Shown: positions 17,312 to 27,035, counted from the first letter of the stretch. The stretch is 64,000 nt of DNA from Deltaproteobacteria bacterium (GCA_026388735.1 JAPLJG010000109.1:1-64000), one strand, 5' to 3'. The notes: generated from the sequence alone by a model not told the origin. Translations and numbers: made by a program.

Positions 17312-18673
17312 ATGAAAGAACCCTCGAGGAAAACTGGGCGCGGCATCGTCCTGGCGGCCCCTTCCAGTGACAGCGGCAAGACCATGGTGAGCCTGGGACT
17401 GGGCGCGGCCCTGGTACGTAGCGGAGTATCGGTGCAGTATTTCAAGTGCGGTCCTGATTTTATTGATCCCACCCTGCACCGGTTGATAAGCGGTCGGGTG
17501 TCGCGCAACTTGGATCTGCGGATGTGCGGCCCATCCTTTGTGCAACAGAACTATGCCCAACACTGCGCTGCGGATTTCGTCATTGTCGAAGGGGTGATGG
17601 GGCTCTTCGACGGCGGAGAGGCGAGCACTGCGGCCTTAGCCAGAACCCTTGCGCTGCCGGTGGTGTTGGTGGTGGATGCTTCAGCCTGCGCCGAGAGCAT
17701 CGCGGCCCTGGTACATGGTTTTGAATCCTTTGACCCGCAAATCACCATTGCCGGAGTCATCTTCAACCGGGTTGGCAGCGAGAGCCATTACCAGCTGCTT
17801 GCCCAGGCTGTGCAAGAACATTGCCGGGCCGAGGTGTTGGGCAGGGTTCCCCGGCATGACGATTTTATGGTTTCCGGCCGTCATCTCGGTCTCCACATGG
17901 ACCATGACGAACCGCTTTCGCCAGAAAGGATCGGCAGGATCGCCGAGGTCATGGCTCAACATGTCGATCTCGCGCTGTTGCAGGATAAGGGAGCGCCCCT
18001 GCCAGATATTTCTGGGATGGCGGGAGTGCGCAACGCGGTGCCGTCCGTTCGCCTCGGCATTGCCAGGGATGCGGCCTTTTGTTTTTATTATGAGGATAAC
18101 CTTGACCTTCTGCGGGCAGCCGGCGCGGAGTTGATTCCGTTCAGCCCGCTGACCGACACGAAGTTGCCGGCTGATCTGGACGGGTTGTACCTGGGCGGCG
18201 GCTACCCGGAACTCCATGCGGAGGCCCTGGCGGCCAACCGTTCCCTCCGGAAGGAGATTTGCGATCGGGCCAAGGCGGGACTGCCAATCTATGGCGAATG
18301 CGGCGGCTTCATGTATCTTTGTGAGGCGCTGGTTACGGCGGAGGGTGCGGAGTATCCGATGGTCGGGGTCTTTCCGATAAAATCCCGGATGCAAAAACGG
18401 CTGGTGCGGCTTGGCTACCGCACGGCGACGGTTACGAAAAACACCCTGTGGCCCGAAGGTATCCGCCTTGGAGGCCATGAGTTTCATTATTCGGAGACAG
18501 ATCCCATGCCTGATTGGGTTGAGAGGATGTATCGCCTCGATGACGGCCGACCTGAAGGCTTTTGCCTAAATAATACCTTGGCCGGCTACATGCATCTGCA
18601 TCTGGGAAATACCCCCGAAGCGGCCTCCCATCTCATCGAGTTTTGCCGCAGGCACCACCGGGAGGCAGAGTGA
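17312..18673 (+). CDS. cbiA: Cobyrinate a,c-diamide synthase
   Basis: This 453-aa enzyme amidates the a and c side chains of cobyrinate with glutamine and ATP. A P-loop (APSSDSGKTMVSLGL) and the dethiobiotin-synthetase-like N domain (FKCGPDFIDPTLH; VEGVMGLFDGG) are clear. The C-terminal glutaminase domain carries the nucleophile Cys330 (YGECGGFMYLCEAL), and GHEFHYSE supplies the catalytic His. Length is normal. It lies 6 bases after tonB and overlaps the next btuF start. It allows incomplete corrinoids to be finished after uptake. Confidence 0.93.
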   Translation: MKEPSRKTGRGIVLAAPSSDSGKTMVSLGLGAALVRSGVSVQYFKCGPDFIDPTLHRLISGRVSRNLDLRMCGPSFVQQNYAQHCAADFVIVEGVMGLFDGGEASTAALARTLALPVVLVVDASACAESIAALVHGFESFDPQITIAGVIFNRVGSESHYQLLAQAVQEHCRAEVLGRVPRHDDFMVSGRHLGLHMDHDEPLSPERIGRIAEVMAQHVDLALLQDKGAPLPDISGMAGVRNAVPSVRLGIARDAAFCFYYEDNLDLLRAAGAELIPFSPLTDTKLPADLDGLYLGGGYPELHAEALAANRSLRKEICDRAKAGLPIYGECGGFMYLCEALVTAEGAEYPMVGVFPIKSRMQKRLVRLGYRTATVTKNTLWPEGIRLGGHEFHYSETDPMPDWVERMYRLDDGRPEGFCLNNTLAGYMHLHLGNTPEAASHLIEFCRRHHREAE

Positions 18674-19575
18674 TACAAAGAAACGGAATTTTTTTCCTCA
18701 TCCTCCTTGTCTCCATGATTTTTCCGGGGCCGAGTACTGCGGCCACCGTGGTGGACCAGGCCGGCCGTACGGTATCGATTCCCGATGCGCCCAGGCGCAT
18801 CGTTGCCCTTGCTCCCAGCCTGGCGGAGATCGTCTTTGATCTGGGCCAGGGGGCCAAGCTGGTGGGGGTCACCCAGTTCAGCGACTTTCCGGCCGAGGCC
18901 AAAAGTCTCCCCATGGTCGGTTCCTATGTAAGGTTGGACCTTGAACGGATCATGGCCTTGCAGCCGGATCTCTGCCTCGGTATCCGGGACGGCAACCCAA
19001 AGCATCAGGTGGAGAAAATTGAAGCTGCCGGGATTCCGGTGTACATCATTGACCCGCGCGATATCAAGGGGATCATGGAGGCCATCCGGGGGGTGGGCGG
19101 AGTACTCGGCGTCCCGGCAAGGGCCGAGGCACTCGTTGCCGAGATGTCCGACCGCATCGAGAAAGTGCGGCACCAGGTGGCAACAACCCACTCCCGGCCA
19201 CGGGTCTTTTTTCAGCTCTACTCTCCGCCCATCGTCACCGCCGGCAGCAGGACCTTTATCCACGAGTTGATCACCATCGCCGGCGGCGTCAATCTGGGGG
19301 CCGGACCGGTTGACTATCCGCGCTTCAGCTGGGAAAAGGCGCTCTCCCTTGATCCGGAGGTGGTGGTGGTCACTGCCATGGGGAACAAGCAGAAGCCGGA
19401 GCAGCTTAAAGCGCAGTGGCAGCAGTGGACGCAGCTTTCTGCGGTGCGTTCAGGCCGCGTGCATGTGGTGAACGACAACCTCTTCGATCGGCCAACCCCG
19501 CGTCTCATCGAGGGGCTGGAGGCGCTGCTCCGCATCATCCATCCCGAGTTGTTCGGAGCCGGACATGTTCAATAA
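18670..19575 (+). CDS. btuF: Periplasmic cobalamin-binding protein BtuF
   Basis: The 301-aa protein starts with GTG 18670, which overlaps the cbiA stop and has GGGAGG just upstream; earlier ATG choices would add residues before the signal peptide. The signal is hydrophobic, ending near PSTAATV. The mature part has the BtuF/FepB pattern (DQAGRTVSIPDAPRRIVALAP; LERIMALQPDLCLG). It should hand corrinoid to BtuCD encoded immediately downstream. The operon thus has two BtuF domains, this one and the CbiZ-fused one. Confidence 0.9.
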   Translation: MIQRNGIFFLILLVSMIFPGPSTAATVVDQAGRTVSIPDAPRRIVALAPSLAEIVFDLGQGAKLVGVTQFSDFPAEAKSLPMVGSYVRLDLERIMALQPDLCLGIRDGNPKHQVEKIEAAGIPVYIIDPRDIKGIMEAIRGVGGVLGVPARAEALVAEMSDRIEKVRHQVATTHSRPRVFFQLYSPPIVTAGSRTFIHELITIAGGVNLGAGPVDYPRFSWEKALSLDPEVVVVTAMGNKQKPEQLKAQWQQWTQLSAVRSGRVHVVNDNLFDRPTPRLIEGLEALLRIIHPELFGAGHVQ

Positions 19576-20576
19576 CCTTCGCCTGGGTGTTCGCTTGACC
19601 CTGGTGGTCACCGTGCTGGCCGGGCTGCTTGCGGCCAGTTTCTTGCTCGGCATGGCCATAGGCCCTTCCGGCAACGGGATTTCCGAGCTGCTGGCCGCGG
19701 TTTTCGGCAGCGGCGACCCGCAATCGGTATTCAGCGTCATTGTCTGGAAGATCCGGTTGCCCAGGGTTATCCTGGCCGCGGCGGTGGGTTCCACCCTTTC
19801 CTTGGGCGGGCTGGTGTTTCAGGCCCTGCTCCGTAATCCGCTGGCCGAGCCGTACATCCTCGGAATCTCGGGCGGTTCGGCGGTGGGGGGCAATCGGTGG
19901 CATGCTCCTGGGTTTTTCGCCCTTTCCCGGCATGGCTCTGGCCGCCTTTGCGGGCAGCCTCCTGATTCTTGTCCTAGTTGTCGGCCTGATCTCCGGCAAT
20001 ACCACCATTGGCCGGGACTCTCTGCTCCTGGGCGGGGTAATGATGAATGCCTTTTGCGGGGCGATCATCATGTTTCTCATTTCCATAACCCAGACTTCGG
20101 AGGTGCACCAGATCCTCTTCTGGCTCATGGGCGACCTTTCCATGTCCGGCCTTGACCGCCTGCCGGTATTGCTTGCCTTATTGCCTTGTTTTGCCGTGGT
20201 GTTCGCGCTGGCGCGTCCCTTGAATTTGTTGCTGGCCGGACGGGAGTCCGCGGCAAGCCTGGGAGTCAACGTGCGGCGGCTCACCATGCTGCTGCTGTTG
20301 GTTACCACCTGCATGGTGAGCCTGGTGGTGTGCCAGTCCGGGTTGATCGGTTTTGTCGGTCTGGTTATCCCCCATGTCCTTCGCTTGTTGCTGGGGCCGG
20401 ATCACCGGCTGCTTGTGCCAGCCTGCATTCTGGGCGGCGCTTCCTATCTGATCCTCTGTGATCTCCTGGCCCGCACCCTTCCTGCCTCGGGAGAAATGCC
20501 GGTGGGTATTGTCACGGCCCTCATCGGAGCCCCGCTCTTCATAGCCCTACTGTGGAGGTCGCGCCGATGCCCGTGA
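19565..20576 (+). pseudogene. btuC: Cobalamin ABC permease BtuC, single-base frameshift in a G6 run
   Basis: The start (ATG 19565, overlapping btuF by 11 bases) reads normally through LSLGGLVFQALLRNPLAEPY and GISGGSAVG. Reading then leaves frame; the expected AIGGMLLGFSPFPG continues in the +1-shifted frame to the stop at 20576. The break lies in GTGGGGGGCAATC, where six G (19885-19890) occur and five would restore the frame. Total length is 1012 bases, one more than 337 codons, giving about 336 aa, the normal BtuC size. Both halves are well conserved FecCD-type membrane sequence. It may be a real lesion, a phase-variable tract or a sequencing error. Confidence 0.85.
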
Positions 20577-21364
20577 TTTCTGTTGAGAGGCTTGATCTCT
20601 GTTACGGCAAGAGACAAGTGCTACAAAATATTACCATGCAGGTCCGGCGCGGGGAGTTCTATCTCATCATCGGACCAAACGGCAGCGGCAAAACCAGTCT
20701 GCTCAAGGGGCTGGCCAACCTTCTTCCCATTGCCCAAGGGAGGATAGATATCCTCGGCAGGCCAATTGCCGACTACACCAGGCGGCAATTGGCCCGCAGG
20801 CTTGCCGTGGTGCCCCAGCAGATCTCCCTGGATTTCCCCTTTACCGTGGCGGAGACCGTTCTCATGGGGCGGGCTCCGCATCTTGGCCTCATGGGGATTG
20901 AGGGTGCTGCAGACCACGCCTTTGCCCAGGAGGCCATGCATTTTACCGATGTGGCTCATCTTGCCGACCGACCTCTTGACCAATTGAGCGGCGGCGAGAG
21001 GCAGCGGGTGATCATTGCCCGGGCACTCTGCCAGCAGCCGGAAATCATCCTGCTCGATGAGCCGACAGCCTCCCTGGACCCGGCCCACCAGATCCAGATC
21101 ATGGATCTCATGGAACGATTCCGCACGGAAAAAGGCACCACCGTCATCATGGTTTCCCACGATCTCAACCTGGCATCCCTCTACGGTGATCGGTTGCTCC
21201 TGCTCCATAATGGCAGAGTGGAAATGGTGGGTTCACCTAACGAGGTGCTCACTGCCGAGCGTCTTGGTGCCTGCTACGGCTGTGCCATGCTGGTCGAAAA
21301 AAATGCCCTGGGCCAGATGCCCCGCGTAACGCCAATTCCCCAAAAATATTCTCAGATTTTATAA
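20567..21364 (+). CDS. btuD: Cobalamin ABC transporter ATPase BtuD
   Basis: This 265-aa ATPase has Walker A (GPNGSGKTS), signature (LSGGERQRVIIARAL), Walker B (IILLDEPTASLD) and H-loop (VSHDL). These are typical of the FecE/BtuD group. ATG 20567 has GGAGG eight bases upstream and overlaps the btuC end by 10 bases; a GTG at 20552 is an alternative. It closes the riboswitch-controlled operon and would drive BtuC, if btuC is functional. Confidence 0.93.
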   Translation: MPVISVERLDLCYGKRQVLQNITMQVRRGEFYLIIGPNGSGKTSLLKGLANLLPIAQGRIDILGRPIADYTRRQLARRLAVVPQQISLDFPFTVAETVLMGRAPHLGLMGIEGAADHAFAQEAMHFTDVAHLADRPLDQLSGGERQRVIIARALCQQPEIILLDEPTASLDPAHQIQIMDLMERFRTEKGTTVIMVSHDLNLASLYGDRLLLLHNGRVEMVGSPNEVLTAERLGACYGCAMLVEKNALGQMPRVTPIPQKYSQIL

Positions 21365-21538
21365 CACCATTCTATGGGCAGAGCCAGTCTCGCCCTGTTG
21401 TCGCTTGTCCTGCCCAGCTACCCCACCTCGCATACCTTATTGAAGACGTTCTTTATTTTTTCGTTTTTTATACTCCGTTCATGCGCAGTCAAACTTATTG
21501 CATAATTGCATCTGTCATGGGATATTCATAATAAATAA

Positions 21539-21554
21539 TAGGTATTAACACCTA
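21539..21554. promoter_or_regulatory. Short dyad before the chemoreceptor gene
   Basis: TAGGT-ATTAAC-ACCTA lies 28 bases before the chemoreceptor start in an AT-rich stretch. It could be an operator. Nothing else is clear in the gap 21365-21581. Confidence 0.25.
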
Positions 21555-21581
21555 GTAAAATATTTTCACAGAGAGGATGCC

Positions 21582-23318
21582 ATGCAGCTTAGTTTACGCA
21601 ACCGGTTTCTAATCCCGACCACCGTTATTCTTGTCCTGTGCATGGGCACCATCAGTGCAGTCTCCTATTTTAAATCCGCTTCCGCCTTAAAAGACTGCAT
21701 CTCCCAGCAGACCTCCCAGGTCGCCAACTCTGTGGCCCAACAGATTAGCTCCTGGCTGCATGAACGGAAACTCGATATCTCTGGCAACAGCGCGGATTTT
21801 CTGTTTTCTTCACTTTTCCTCGCTGGGGCCGCCGACAGCAATGCTTCCCATCGCGCATCCACTCGGCTTGCCGAACTCCAACAACAATCGGATTTTTACG
21901 AATTCATTGCCATCGCCGACCAAAGCGGCTCTGTGGTTGCCTCATCCCTTCCCGCGCATGTTGGCACCATGAATGTTGCCGACCGTGCCTATTTCAAGGA
22001 TTCGCTGGCTGGCAAGGAAGCCATCTCCGAAGTAATTCTCAGCAAAGGCTCGGGAAACCCTGTTTTTGTCATCTCGGCCCCCATCAAGGCCAACGGGAAA
22101 ATTTCCGGAGTTCTTTTGGGCGTGGTCGATCTGGCGCGCTGCAATGCCAATTTTGTCGATCCGGCAAAGGTCGGCACCTCAGGCTATGTGTATCTTATTG
22201 ACTCCACCGGAAAAATCATAGCCTATCCGGACAAGAGCAAAATCCTTACACTCGACCTGAGCCAGTTTGAGTTTGGCCGCGACATGCTGACCCAGCACCA
22301 GGGCCTCATTCATTACACCTTCCAGGGCATCGACAAACTGGTCGGTTTCCAAACCATCCCGGAAACCGGCTGGATCGCGGCCGCCACCGCCACCGACGCG
22401 GAGATGTATGCCCCGGTCAAACGGCTGGGCATGATCAACCTCGGCATCCTCATCTTCAGCACGACCCTCACTGCGGGGCTTGTTTTTCTCATTGTCCGCT
22501 CCCTGGTTACGCCCCTGCACCAAATCAGCATCGGATTGAGCGAGGGCGCAGCGCAGGTTGCTTCCGCTTCAAGCGAGGTTTCCGCCACAAGCCAGACCCT
22601 GGCGGAAGGCGCCTCGGAACAGGCCGCAGCCCTAGAAGAAACCTCCGCCACCATGGAAGAGATCACCGCCATGGTGAAACAGGGCGAAGAGCACACCCGC
22701 AATGCAGACGAACATGTCCGCAAGGCCGACAGCCTCATCAGCAACGCCGGTTCCGCCATGGAACAGCTCACCCAGTCCATGGAAAAAATATCACAGTCCA
22801 GCGAACAGACCTCACGGATTATTAAAACCATCGACGAGATTGCCTTTCAAACCAATCTCCTGGCCCTGAATGCCGCAGTGGAGGCGGCCCGCGCCGGTGA
22901 GGCAGGTGCAGGTTTCGCGGTGGTCGCCGAGGAGGTCCGTAACCTGGCCCAGCGTTCCGCGGCTGCGGCCAAGGACACCGCCCAACTTATTGAGGAAACA
23001 GTTACTCGCGTCCGGACAGGATCGGAGGTTGTCGCGCACACCAGTAACGTTTTTAAGGAGGCTGCGGCCAGCGTGATCGAGGTCAGCGGGCTGATCAGCC
23101 ATATCCGTAAGGCAACGGAAGAACAGGCCTCGGGAATCGTCCAGATCAATAAGGCCATTTCGGAACTGGATGTGGTAACCCAGCAGAACGCGGCCACTTC
23201 CGAAGAATCGGCTGCTGCTTCCGAGGAGCTCAACGCCCAGTCCCTCCACATGAAGGAATTTGTTGACGACATGGAGCGGCTGATCACAGGCGATCCTCAC
23301 CCAGGCAGCCAGGGATAA
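21582..23318 (+). CDS. Methyl-accepting chemotaxis protein with Cache-type sensor
   Basis: The 578-aa receptor has a membrane helix at about 8-28, an extracytoplasmic dCache-like domain (about 35-275, with [13 protein letters not shown] and [16 protein letters not shown]), a second helix at about 283-305 and a cytoplasmic signalling coiled coil. The hairpin tip ([19 protein letters not shown]) that binds CheA and CheW is intact. A HAMP domain is short or degenerate. Cache domains bind small organic acids or amino acids; the ligand cannot be told. It is a single gene with a good ribosome site (AGAGAGGATGCC). No che operon is adjacent. Confidence 0.92.
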   Translation: MQLSLRNRFLIPTTVILVLCMGTISAVSYFKSASALKDCISQQTSQVANSVAQQISSWLHERKLDISGNSADFLFSSLFLAGAADSNASHRASTRLAELQQQSDFYEFIAIADQSGSVVASSLPAHVGTMNVADRAYFKDSLAGKEAISEVILSKGSGNPVFVISAPIKANGKISGVLLGVVDLARCNANFVDPAKVGTSGYVYLIDSTGKIIAYPDKSKILTLDLSQFEFGRDMLTQHQGLIHYTFQGIDKLVGFQTIPETGWIAAATATDAEMYAPVKRLGMINLGILIFSTTLTAGLVFLIVRSLVTPLHQISIGLSEGAAQVASASSEVSATSQTLAEGASEQAAALEETSATMEEITAMVKQGEEHTRNADEHVRKADSLISNAGSAMEQLTQSMEKISQSSEQTSRIIKTIDEIAFQTNLLALNAAVEAARAGEAGAGFAVVAEEVRNLAQRSAAAAKDTAQLIEETVTRVRTGSEVVAHTSNVFKEAAASVIEVSGLISHIRKATEEQASGIVQINKAISELDVVTQQNAATSEESAAASEELNAQSLHMKEFVDDMERLITGDPHPGSQG

Positions 23319-23341
23319 TCCTACCCTGCTCACGACACCCA

Positions 23342-23402
23342 GGCCTCGCGTACTTCTCCACCGACAATAGGTGGAAATGCGCGAGGCCCATCTCCGTTTT
23401 TT
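23342..23402. terminator. Long stem-loop after chemoreceptor gene
   Basis: GGCCTCGCG (23342-23350) pairs with CGCGAGGCC (23380-23388), and an inner stem TCCACC (23357-23362) pairs with GGTGGA (23370-23375). Six T follow at 23397-23402, eight bases past the stem. It may end the chemoreceptor transcript; the spacing to the T run is longer than usual. Confidence 0.5.
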
Positions 23403-23510
23403 CTTTCCGGTTTGACTTTCTCTGGCAAAATTCTCCCCTTTCGCCTACATTCGGAGGTGTGCATGGGTCCGCGTCGGTCATGTCGCCGCCACAAATACCG
23501 GAGAAATCAC

Positions 23511-24089
23511 ATGGAATCGTTCGAACAACTTCTTGAAAAATCGACAAAAATACATGGCCACATCTGTGCAGGCCAGGTCATTGGGGTACGCATGTCCATG
23601 ATCGGCCTGCGGGAGATCGGCGTCGACGATCCCAAGGCCCAGCGCAAAGATTTCTATGTTTTGGTTGAAATCGACCGCTGCGCCACCGATGCCATCCAGA
23701 CTGTGACCGGCTGCTCCCTTGGCAAGCGCTCCCTCAAATGGCTCGATTACGGGATCATGGCCGCAACCTTTGTCAATCTCAAAACCGGCAAGGCGGTGCG
23801 GATCACCGCCCTTGAGGAATCGCGGGAGACCTCGAAGAAATACTGTCCGGAAATCGGCGATAAGTACAAGCAACAGTTAGAGGCCTACCGGATCATGCCC
23901 GAGGAGGAACTCTTCAAGGTACAGGCGGTATCAATTACCGTGCCGGAAGAGGATATGCCGGGTCGTCCCAAGCGGCGGGTGCAATGTGAGCGTTGCGGAG
24001 ACTGGGTGCAGGACTGCCGCGAGGTAATGCAGGAGGGAAAACCATTATGCAAGCCCTGCGCTTTGGGCCGCTATTACGAAATCATCTGA
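23511..24089 (+). CDS. FmdE family protein
   Basis: This 192-aa protein matches FmdE, a family linked to molybdenum/tungsten formylmethanofuran dehydrogenase and other molybdoenzyme genes. The N-terminal motif HGHICAGQVIGVRM and the central VEIDRCATDAIQTVTGCSLGKR are characteristic. A C-terminal zinc-ribbon-like CERCGDW plus PLCKPCA pair is present. ATG 23511 has a ribosome site (CCGGAGAAATCAC); a longer reading to 23412 is noise. The following gene encodes a MoeA-like protein, supporting a molybdopterin context. The biochemical role is unknown. Confidence 0.88.
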   Translation: MESFEQLLEKSTKIHGHICAGQVIGVRMSMIGLREIGVDDPKAQRKDFYVLVEIDRCATDAIQTVTGCSLGKRSLKWLDYGIMAATFVNLKTGKAVRITALEESRETSKKYCPEIGDKYKQQLEAYRIMPEEELFKVQAVSITVPEEDMPGRPKRRVQCERCGDWVQDCREVMQEGKPLCKPCALGRYYEII

Positions 24090-24114
24090 GTCTGTTTGGA
24101 CCCTAGGAGCACGC

Positions 24115-25140
24115 ATGACAAAAACAATCCCGGTTGAGCAGGCCGTCGGCATGGTCCTGCCCCACGACATCACGGAGATCCGCACCGAGGAATTCAAAGG
24201 CCGCGCTTTCCGTAAAGGCCACATCATCCAACCGGAGGATATCGAACGCTTGAAGCGGCTTGGCAAGGACAACATCTATGTGCTGGAGCTGGGCGAGGAC
24301 GATATCCATGAAAACGAGGCGGCCGAGCTGATGGCTGGGGCCTTGTCCGGCCCTGGCACCTCGGTTTCCGGGGAACCAGTGGAAGGCAAGCTCAACATCA
24401 TCGCGGCCCATGACGGGCTGCTCAAGGTTGAGGTGGAGGCCCTGTACCAATTCAACCTGCTGGGCGAGGTCATGTGCGCCACTTTGCACAACAATACCCC
24501 GGTCAAGCAGGGCGAACAGCTGGCCGGAACGAGGCTCATCCCCTTGGTTTCCGAAAGAGGGATAGTGAACGCTGCGGTTGCCATCGCTCAAAAAGCCGGA
24601 GGAATTCTTAAGGTTTCCCAGTTAAAACAGGCCAAAGCCGGGCTGATCATCACCGGCAACGAGGTTTTTCATGGCCGGATCAAGGATGCCTTTGAGCCGG
24701 TCCTGCGCAAAAAACTGGAACGGCTCGGCTCGGAGGTGGTTGCAGTCCGCTTCGCTCCGGACAATATCGAGACCATTGCCGCCGAGATCAAGGCGTGCTT
24801 GGACGCAGGCGCGGACCTTATCGTCACCAGCGGCGGCATGTCCGTAGACCCCGATGACGTGACTCGGCAGGGCATTGCCTTGGCCGGCGCCAAGGACATT
24901 GTCTACGGCACCCCGGTCCTGCCTGGAGCCATGTTTTTGGTGGGATATCTCGGAGCGGTGCCGGTGCTGGGCTTGCCTGCCTGCGGCATGTTCCACAAGA
25001 TCACGGTTTTTGACCTGATACTGCCAAGGGTGCTGTGCGGGGAGAAGATCACCCGACATGACATGGCCCTGTTGGGGCATGGCGGCCTGTGCCGACAATG
25101 CAAGTCCTGCGCCTATCCCATCTGCGGCTTCGGCAAGTAA
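24115..25140 (+). CDS. MoeA-like molybdopterin-binding protein with C-terminal cysteine cluster
   Basis: The 341-aa protein contains a MoCF/MogA-type molybdopterin-binding domain: AGLIITGNEVFHGRI, then DLIVTSGGMSVDPDDVTR and VPVLGLPACGMFH. The N-terminal third is unlike full MoeA, so it is a shorter relative often annotated as molybdopterin-binding protein. The tail has four cysteines in LCRQCKSCAYPIC, which could bind Zn or an Fe-S cluster. It follows fmdE by 25 bases with a ribosome site (TAGGAGCACGC), so the two are probably co-transcribed and share a role in molybdenum cofactor handling. Confidence 0.85.
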   Translation: MTKTIPVEQAVGMVLPHDITEIRTEEFKGRAFRKGHIIQPEDIERLKRLGKDNIYVLELGEDDIHENEAAELMAGALSGPGTSVSGEPVEGKLNIIAAHDGLLKVEVEALYQFNLLGEVMCATLHNNTPVKQGEQLAGTRLIPLVSERGIVNAAVAIAQKAGGILKVSQLKQAKAGLIITGNEVFHGRIKDAFEPVLRKKLERLGSEVVAVRFAPDNIETIAAEIKACLDAGADLIVTSGGMSVDPDDVTRQGIALAGAKDIVYGTPVLPGAMFLVGYLGAVPVLGLPACGMFHKITVFDLILPRVLCGEKITRHDMALLGHGGLCRQCKSCAYPICGFGK

Positions 25141-25143
25141 TCC

Positions 25144-25557
25144 TTACTCCGAAACCTTGCCGCGCATGGCCTTCACCCTGCCCCGCTTCTCCTTGCCTTC
25201 CAGGCGTTTTTCCTTGGTGCTGCGTGAGGGCTTGGTGGGCCTGCGCTTGCGCTCCTGCTTGACCGCGCCCCTGATGAGTTCCCCCAGCCGTTCCAGGGCG
25301 TCGGCCCGGTTCTTTTCCAGGCTACGGAATTGCTGGGCCTTGATGACGATCTCGCCGTCTTTGGTAAGTCGCTGATCGCTCAAGGCCAACAACCTTTCCT
25401 TGTAAAAATCCGGCAGCGACGAGGCGCGGATATCAAAGCGCAGGTGTACGGCCGAGGAGACCTTGTTGACATTCTGGCCTCCTGAGCCCTGGGCCCGGAT
25501 AGCGGTCAATTCGATCTCGTTTTCCGGGATTATGATAGTGTTTGAGATATGCAGCAT
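25144..25557 (-). CDS. arfB: Peptidyl-tRNA hydrolase ArfB (ribosome rescue)
   Basis: The 137-aa protein has the release-factor GGQ loop (RAQGSGGQNVNKV) and a long basic C-terminal tail (KRRPTKPSRSTKEKR) that enters the mRNA channel of stalled ribosomes. Both are diagnostic of ArfB/YaeJ. It is 18 bases downstream of the sigma-54 response regulator gene and may be read with it. It converges on the MoeA-like gene with only 3 bases between stops. Confidence 0.93.
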   Translation of the reverse strand: MLHISNTIIIPENEIELTAIRAQGSGGQNVNKVSSAVHLRFDIRASSLPDFYKERLLALSDQRLTKDGEIVIKAQQFRSLEKNRADALERLGELIRGAVKQERKRRPTKPSRSTKEKRLEGKEKRGRVKAMRGKVSE

Positions 25558-25575
25558 TGTTTCGCCTATGCCCGT

Positions 25576-27009
25576 TCAGGAAGCCTGGTGGCGGAAACTG
25601 TTCGCCTGTATGTCAGTACGCCGCATGATCTTTTGTAACGCCGCCCTGGTCAGGCCGGAGATCTCCGCAGCCCGGCTCACATTGCCTCCGGTATCTTGCA
25701 ACAGGCGCACCACATACTGACTCATGAATTTCTGCAACAAATCTTCCTTGGCCTCCTTGTACGCTTGCACCTTTTCGTTGCCGACAGAGGCTGACATCCA
25801 GGAGGCAGTCTCGTCGGAAAACCTGTTTTCCGAGGGAATAAGAGTACCAAGGTCGCTGATCGAGATGATGGAATCGGCACTGAACAGCACCGCCTGCCGG
25901 ACCATATTCTGCAGCTCCCGGACATTTCCCGGCCAAGCTCGTCCCATAAGGGCGGTGATGGCTTCCACGGAAAAATGCTTCGGGCCAAGGCCGAGTTCAC
26001 AGCAGACCTGCCTGCAAAAATGATCCACCAGCAAAGGAATATCCCCCCGGATCTGCACCAGTCTGGGAGGTGTGAGGGTCACCACGTTCAACCGATAAAA
26101 AAGATCTTCGCGAAAAGAACGGCCTACGATCTTCTTTTCAAGATCCTGGTTGGTTATGGCGATGATTCTGACATTGATTTTGCGAGTTTTGGTGTCCCCC
26201 AGGGGCTTTATCTCCTGCTCCTGCAAAACCCGGAGCAGTTTGGTCTGGACCGAAACCGGGATATCGCCGATCTCGTCAAGACACAGACTCCCGCCGTCTG
26301 CTTCCACGAACAGCCCCGAATAATCCCGCTCTGCCCCGGTGAACGCACCGCGCTTATGGCCAAACAACTCGCTTTCTAAAAGTTGTTCGGGAATGGCCGG
26401 ACAATTGACCATGATCAGCGGACGGTTGCGCCGTTTGCTTAAGTTGTGCACCGCCCTGGCTGCCAGCTCCTTGCCCGTGCCGGATTCGCCGCGGATGAGC
26501 ACCGTATAGTCGGACAGGGCCACGGTCTTGAGACGCTCGCAAAATTGGCTCATAGCCGGACTCTGCCCGACAAAGGAGGCAAATGCCTCCTTCTGACAGA
26601 CCTGTTCCTTTAAGGTAACATTCTCCCGAACCAGCCGGTTTCTTTCCAGCCCTTTGTGGATCACGCGCAGGATGGTGTCCTTGTCAAAGGGCTTGGTGAT
26701 AAAGTCGTAGGCCCCCTTCTTAATGGCGTTAACCGCCAGATCAATGCTGGCAAAAGCGGTCATCATGACCACGGAAAGCTCCGGGTCCTTGGCCCGTAGT
26801 TTCTCAAGCAGGGCAATGCCGTTCATCTCCGGCATCATCACATCAAGCAAAGCAAGGTCGAAGGATTGCTCGGTTATTAGCCGCAGGGCATCGCTGGCCC
26901 TGGTGGACGTGACCACCTCAAGTCCTGGGATATTGCGCTCAATGGTTCTTTGCAGACCAGTGAGCATATCCTCTTCATCATCAACGATCAAAAGCCGATC
27001 AAACGACAT
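25576..27009 (-). CDS. Sigma-54-dependent response regulator (NtrC family)
   Basis: The 477-aa regulator has a receiver domain (phosphoacceptor Asp56 in LLDVMMPEMNG), an AAA+ domain with Walker A GESGTGKE and the sigma-54 contact loop GAFTGA intact, and a Fis-type helix-turn-helix at the C terminus (GGNVSRAAEISGLTRAALQK). It is 26 bases downstream of the haem sensor kinase, its obvious partner. A candidate sigma-54 promoter lies before the divergent YeiH-like gene at 29814-29828, the most likely target. Confidence 0.94.
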   Translation of the reverse strand: MSFDRLLIVDDEEDMLTGLQRTIERNIPGLEVVTSTRASDALRLITEQSFDLALLDVMMPEMNGIALLEKLRAKDPELSVVMMTAFASIDLAVNAIKKGAYDFITKPFDKDTILRVIHKGLERNRLVRENVTLKEQVCQKEAFASFVGQSPAMSQFCERLKTVALSDYTVLIRGESGTGKELAARAVHNLSKRRNRPLIMVNCPAIPEQLLESELFGHKRGAFTGAERDYSGLFVEADGGSLCLDEIGDIPVSVQTKLLRVLQEQEIKPLGDTKTRKINVRIIAITNQDLEKKIVGRSFREDLFYRLNVVTLTPPRLVQIRGDIPLLVDHFCRQVCCELGLGPKHFSVEAITALMGRAWPGNVRELQNMVRQAVLFSADSIISISDLGTLIPSENRFSDETASWMSASVGNEKVQAYKEAKEDLLQKFMSQYVVRLLQDTGGNVSRAAEISGLTRAALQKIMRRTDIQANSFRHQAS

Positions 27010-27035
27010 AGGCCCTGCCTCCCGCCGTATTCTGT

